Positions 60,656-64,000 of a stretch of 64,000 bases of DNA are shown here, piece after piece. The stretch is from Baylisascaris procyonis (Eukaryota; Nematoda; Chromadorea; Rhabditida; Ascarididae). The notes below the pieces were generated by a model. That model searched no databases. It saw nothing but the letters and a program-made list of their open reading frames with translations, and had not been told where the DNA came from. The stretch covers positions 992,001-1,056,000 of the forward strand of contig JAZARR010000175.1 in NCBI GenBank assembly GCA_037389465.1, written 5' to 3'. Made by a program: the position numbers and the translations under genes. Within the stretch, counting starts at the first letter, position 1, and each line of letters opens with the position of its first letter.

Positions 60656-60688
60656 GATAGTACGGACAAAAAAAATGTCCATACTATC
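60656..60688. repeat. 13-bp inverted repeat with A7 loop
   Basis: GATAGTACGGACA (60656-60668) and TGTCCATACTATC (60676-60688) are complementary with one mismatch, around seven A. In RNA the mismatch would be A-C on the plus strand or G-U on the minus strand, so a minus-strand RNA would pair fully. Confidence 0.75.
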
Positions 60689-61212
60689 CAGTCGATGGTA
60701 TTTGATGGCTAAAAATTTTCTCAATTATTTCAGAACGAAAAATAAAGTTGATATCAATATTCAATATCTCCGATAATCCTTCGAAATATATTCCGATCGG
60801 AATCTAAGATATTTTGATATCCTAAGGCAAGATGGCGCCTTAACTACGAAAACCTCTTGGCGAAAAGGTATGAGTTAAAAATGTTATAAATGAGTATTTC
60901 CAATAAATATGACTGAATCAACGCTGCATAAATAAATGAATTAATTAAATATTGGTTTGAATTCGAATCGAGATAATATTTGAGAAAGAAGCAGATGATG
61001 GCCCATATTTTAATAAAAACAAACAAAAATTAATTCAATGTTACTTTCTTTTCCAAGAAATTTAAAAAATGCATTCGAAACGGCAACACACTCAACAAGC
61101 AATGACAAAAAGCCAATACGATAACGATGACAACAGTAAGAAATTCAGCAAATCAAGCAAGAAAAAATCACGCACAAAATGTCACAAAGACGGAAAATAG
61201 ATTTTTTGGACC

Positions 61213-61242
61213 GGGGTTGGGGAGGGGGAGAAGAGAAGGGAG
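61213..61242 (+). repeat. G-rich strip
   Basis: G runs of 4, 4, 5 and 3 with spacers of TT, A and a longer purine spacer; possible quadruplex. Confidence 0.5.
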
Positions 61243-62074
61243 AGCAGGAATAAATGAACCAAAGAAATGGGGTGGTTTCTTTCCAACCTCCAGGCAAATA
61301 AATCTGACATTTTTTAAGCTTACCACATTATGAGTAGTAAACGAAAAAGGCGGAAAAGACCCCAATTACAAAAAGAAACTTTGGAAGGAATATTCTAACT
61401 GTAAAATTAAAACCCAATTCCTCCCAGAAAAACCATTTTCCTCTTAAGCAATAATATTTATGCAAGCATTTTCTTTCGCGATATGCAAAAAAAAAAAACA
61501 AACAAAAAAACCTCCAGCTCACCAAAATCGAGGAATAACATCCGCTTCCGTGGCAATTGCAATTAGCAAATGCGATCTTCGACATGCATTTAACGTTATG
61601 TCATCGATAACACAACAATTGTAAGACAAGCAAACATCCGTTGCAGCTCTATTTCGTTCAAAATGTGGTAATTCGTTTACCTATTCTGTAAAGGTAAATT
61701 TACTTACCTTTACTAAATTTTTTGAGGAGGAAGTGTTATTCATTTGGATTATTTTAGGAAAGGTTAGTTAACTAATTAAGCCAATTTTTGTGTTTTTCTT
61801 AATACAGAAAAGCTCTATCGTTATTATCTCTCTGCTTTTCATCTTGTTTCTTATTATCCATCTACCTTTGTGGCTATTTTCCAATTCATTGGAATAATTT
61901 AACAAAAATCCAGAAGCTTTATTTTATGCAACGATTATGCAAACTTCTGGATACTGATCTCTGATATTGGAAAGCCTCATTTCTGCGGCAGAAGTAACTC
62001 AATTGGTTGTGGATGACATTCAAATATTGGTCTCTTTCTATCATAATCATCTCATTTGAGTGCTATAATGCTGT

Positions 62075-62305
62075 CATAGGAGGAATGACGGTGAATCGGC
62101 TCGTCAGTATCCGACGGGCAGGAGACGAGTCTAAGCCCTAACCTTCACGCGATCGAGCTACAAGAAGTAGAGGCCGACCTAAAGACCACAGCAGCCAAGT
62201 GGACCAGACAGGCATTGGATCGGAGCAGGTGGAAGCGCTATGAAGAGGCATGTATTTGTAATGAATACTTTGTTCAATGAAATAATTAAATAAATAAATA
62301 AATAA
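62075..62305 (+). mobile_element. 5'-truncated LINE-like retrotransposon 3' end
   Basis: A less AT-rich block reads, in one frame, EVEADLKTTAAKWTRQALDR and then SRWKRYEEAC with a stop at about 62278. The W-x3-A-x-D-R-x-x-W pattern is typical of the extreme C-terminus of non-LTR endonuclease-reverse transcriptase proteins. A tail of AAAT units (62284-62306) follows, and the octamer AATGCTGT occurs just before (62067-62074) and just after (62306-62313), as expected of a target-site duplication. Only about 230 bases were inserted, so the copy is inactive. Confidence 0.6.
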
Positions 62306-62850
62306 AATGCTGTGAATATCCGATGACCGATTTCACAGAAGTAGATCAGAACTTTAGAAACAACTTCTGATCCATGCTTATAAATTTGATCATCTTAAGT
62401 ATCACACACGCTACCTGTCACAGATATTTCAGGTACCTCAGCTTTTGTTTACAACAATTTTTAAAGAATATATTTAGAAAGTTTATACAATTATAAACTC
62501 CTATTTGTTGAATTTGTGCATTTATTGAACTAGAACGGAACACTTACGCAACCGCATCGATAAACACACACGCACATATCAGCTCACTCAAATAAATTCG
62601 TCATAATATTTTATTTAATCGATAAAATTTGCATATTCGGTTTTGTAGATTTATTACTCAAAAATTGCATTCAGAGAATAGTTCCGAAATTTGCAAATAA
62701 GGACATCAGCCGCCGAATAGGATGCCTTCTCAATTTCTTCACCTCTCATAAAGCACATTTAATAGTCGATAGTTGTTGCATTCAACACTCATTTGCATAA
62801 CAAACTTTTCTTATTTCTTATTGCTTTCCACTCCGAAAACTCATCTATCG

Positions 62851-62980
62851 TCGGAGCATGCTGCAGATTACTGCAGAACCGTCGGAACATACTGCAGATT
62901 ACTGCAAACCATCGGAGCATACTGTAGATTGGTGCAGATCCGTCGGATGATAGTTCAGATCCGTTGGAACAAGCTGCAAA
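62851..62980. repeat. Degenerate 30-31-bp tandem repeat
   Basis: Three good units begin TCGGAGCAT or TCGGAACAT and contain TACTGCAGATTACTGCA-like cores at 62851, 62882 and 62912. A fourth (62943) and fifth (62964) are shorter and degraded. The open frame through it (10-residue peptide period with YCR) is probably a by-product of the 30-base period. Confidence 0.8.
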
Positions 62981-64000
62981 TTTTAGCGCTCAAGTATTCC
63001 GCATACCGAGCACATTCAACCGGAAACAAATGTTCACTTCCAAGCAAGGAAACTTGCAAATATCGCTAAGAGCGCTGAAGATCGTAGATGTTATCTTGCA
63101 AAAAAAGTCTTATAAAGGATCTTTAAACGATTCAAAAAAAAAAATGAAACCTTACAAAATTTTTATTTTATTCAAAGATGAAATTTCTTTTTTCTAGATA
63201 TTTTATTCATGAAAATTGTCAATTTTTTTTTCACAAATTTGCACACTATTCCCCTGTATACATGACTATATTCATTATAGATGCATTTATTTTCCATACA
63301 ATGATGACAGGTAAATATCTTTGATAATATGGTGCTTAAACATCTAAAATGATCAAATACATGATCAACGCTCTATCATTTGTATTCGTTGTTTATTGGT
63401 ATGCATCATCTCTTCACACGGTGGCCTACGGTCGAAAAAAAATCCTCTTTGAAGGTCATTTGTTCGCATCACCGATTTGTTCCCTGCAATACCAAGTACC
63501 AAAATATAATACCTACTAATTAGTGTATTAGAAATGAAAAGCCTGGCTTACTTTTAAACAGGCAGAATGTTCAGAATAGATAGGTCTACTAAAGAAAAAT
63601 TTAAGTGGTAAAGCGGGGTTTTTTCATAATCTCCCACTTCTTTAGCCGAAAATAGCAAGAAAAACATCAAAAAAGTTTCATTCTTTAATTAGTTCTATCT
63701 AATTATGCAATTAAATGTTGGAATATTTTTAGCATATTTTCTTATAGGTGTGCAAAAAAAAGTGAAGTTTTTATTCGCATATAGAGAGTTCCTTGAGCTT
63801 TCGGCTCTTTCCACTCTTATTTACGTCAAGTTGAAGTGATATATAGCGATGATGAAGCAATCTACCATCAATGAAGTCATAAGGCTTTGTTTATATGCTT
63901 CAACTCACTGTAAATGAAAGACAAAGCTGCAAGCAGTTGTTGTACTATTCCACTAAAATTTACTATGCATTTTTTTTCGCCGAGTTTGTTCTATCGATTG

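Larger units (their letters stand above)
59223..64000. other. Region upstream of VMP1, no gene identified
   Basis: AT-rich sequence with no recognisable coding exons. It includes a hairpin at 60656-60688, a G-rich strip at 61213-61242, a LINE 3' fragment at 62075-62305 and a degenerate 30-bp tandem repeat at about 62851-62980. The VMP1 promoter should lie at its low end. Confidence 0.6.

Overview
The window looks like nuclear DNA of a nematode, probably a clade III (spirurid or filarial type) species. It is AT-rich. The genes are broken into many short exons joined by introns with TTTCAG-like acceptors and GTAAG/GTATG-like donors, and the encoded proteins are clear animal proteins with nematode-type neighbours. 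The species assignment is an inference; the gene identities rest on the translated sequence. Because exons are short, most coding sequence lies in pieces too small to stand out as open reading frames. I rebuilt the genes by hand, checking that reading phase is conserved across every splice junction.

Layout. (1) 1-6.1 kb has no gene I can name, with one possible terminal exon of an unknown plus-strand gene at 6159-6314. (2) 6.8-22.9 kb, plus strand, is one large gene of about 26 exons. It encodes two LOTUS (OST-HTH) domains and a C-terminal extended Tudor domain, the architecture of TDRD5/TDRD7 and of the nematode LOTR germ-granule proteins. (3) 24.3-32.2 kb, plus strand, is a two-exon gene split by a 7.3 kb intron. 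It encodes a small cysteine-rich protein with a signal peptide and a GPI-like C-terminus, and its cysteine spacing fits the second module of GAS1 (GDNF-receptor-like family). (4) 35.6-46.1 kb, minus strand, is a complete 12-exon glutamate decarboxylase (unc-25 orthologue, 504 aa), the GABA-making enzyme. (5) 52.4-59.2 kb, minus strand, is a complete 11-exon VMP1/EPG-3 gene (441 aa), an ER membrane scramblase-type protein of autophagy. (6) 59.3-64 kb is non-coding as far as I can see, apart from a short LINE 3' fragment with a target-site duplication.

The four genes do not form a pathway or an operon: two are on the plus strand and two on the minus strand, separated by kilobases. Genes 3 and 4 converge, with 3.4 kb between their stop codons. 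Introns and spacers carry long (TA)n microsatellites, TTTA-type tetranucleotide tracts, purine or G-rich strips that could form quadruplexes, several perfect inverted repeats, a degenerate tRNA-like segment and a diverged tandem duplication.

I found no novel multi-gene system. The most interesting loci are the LOTUS-Tudor gene, the split GAS1-like gene, and the unexplained inverted repeats.
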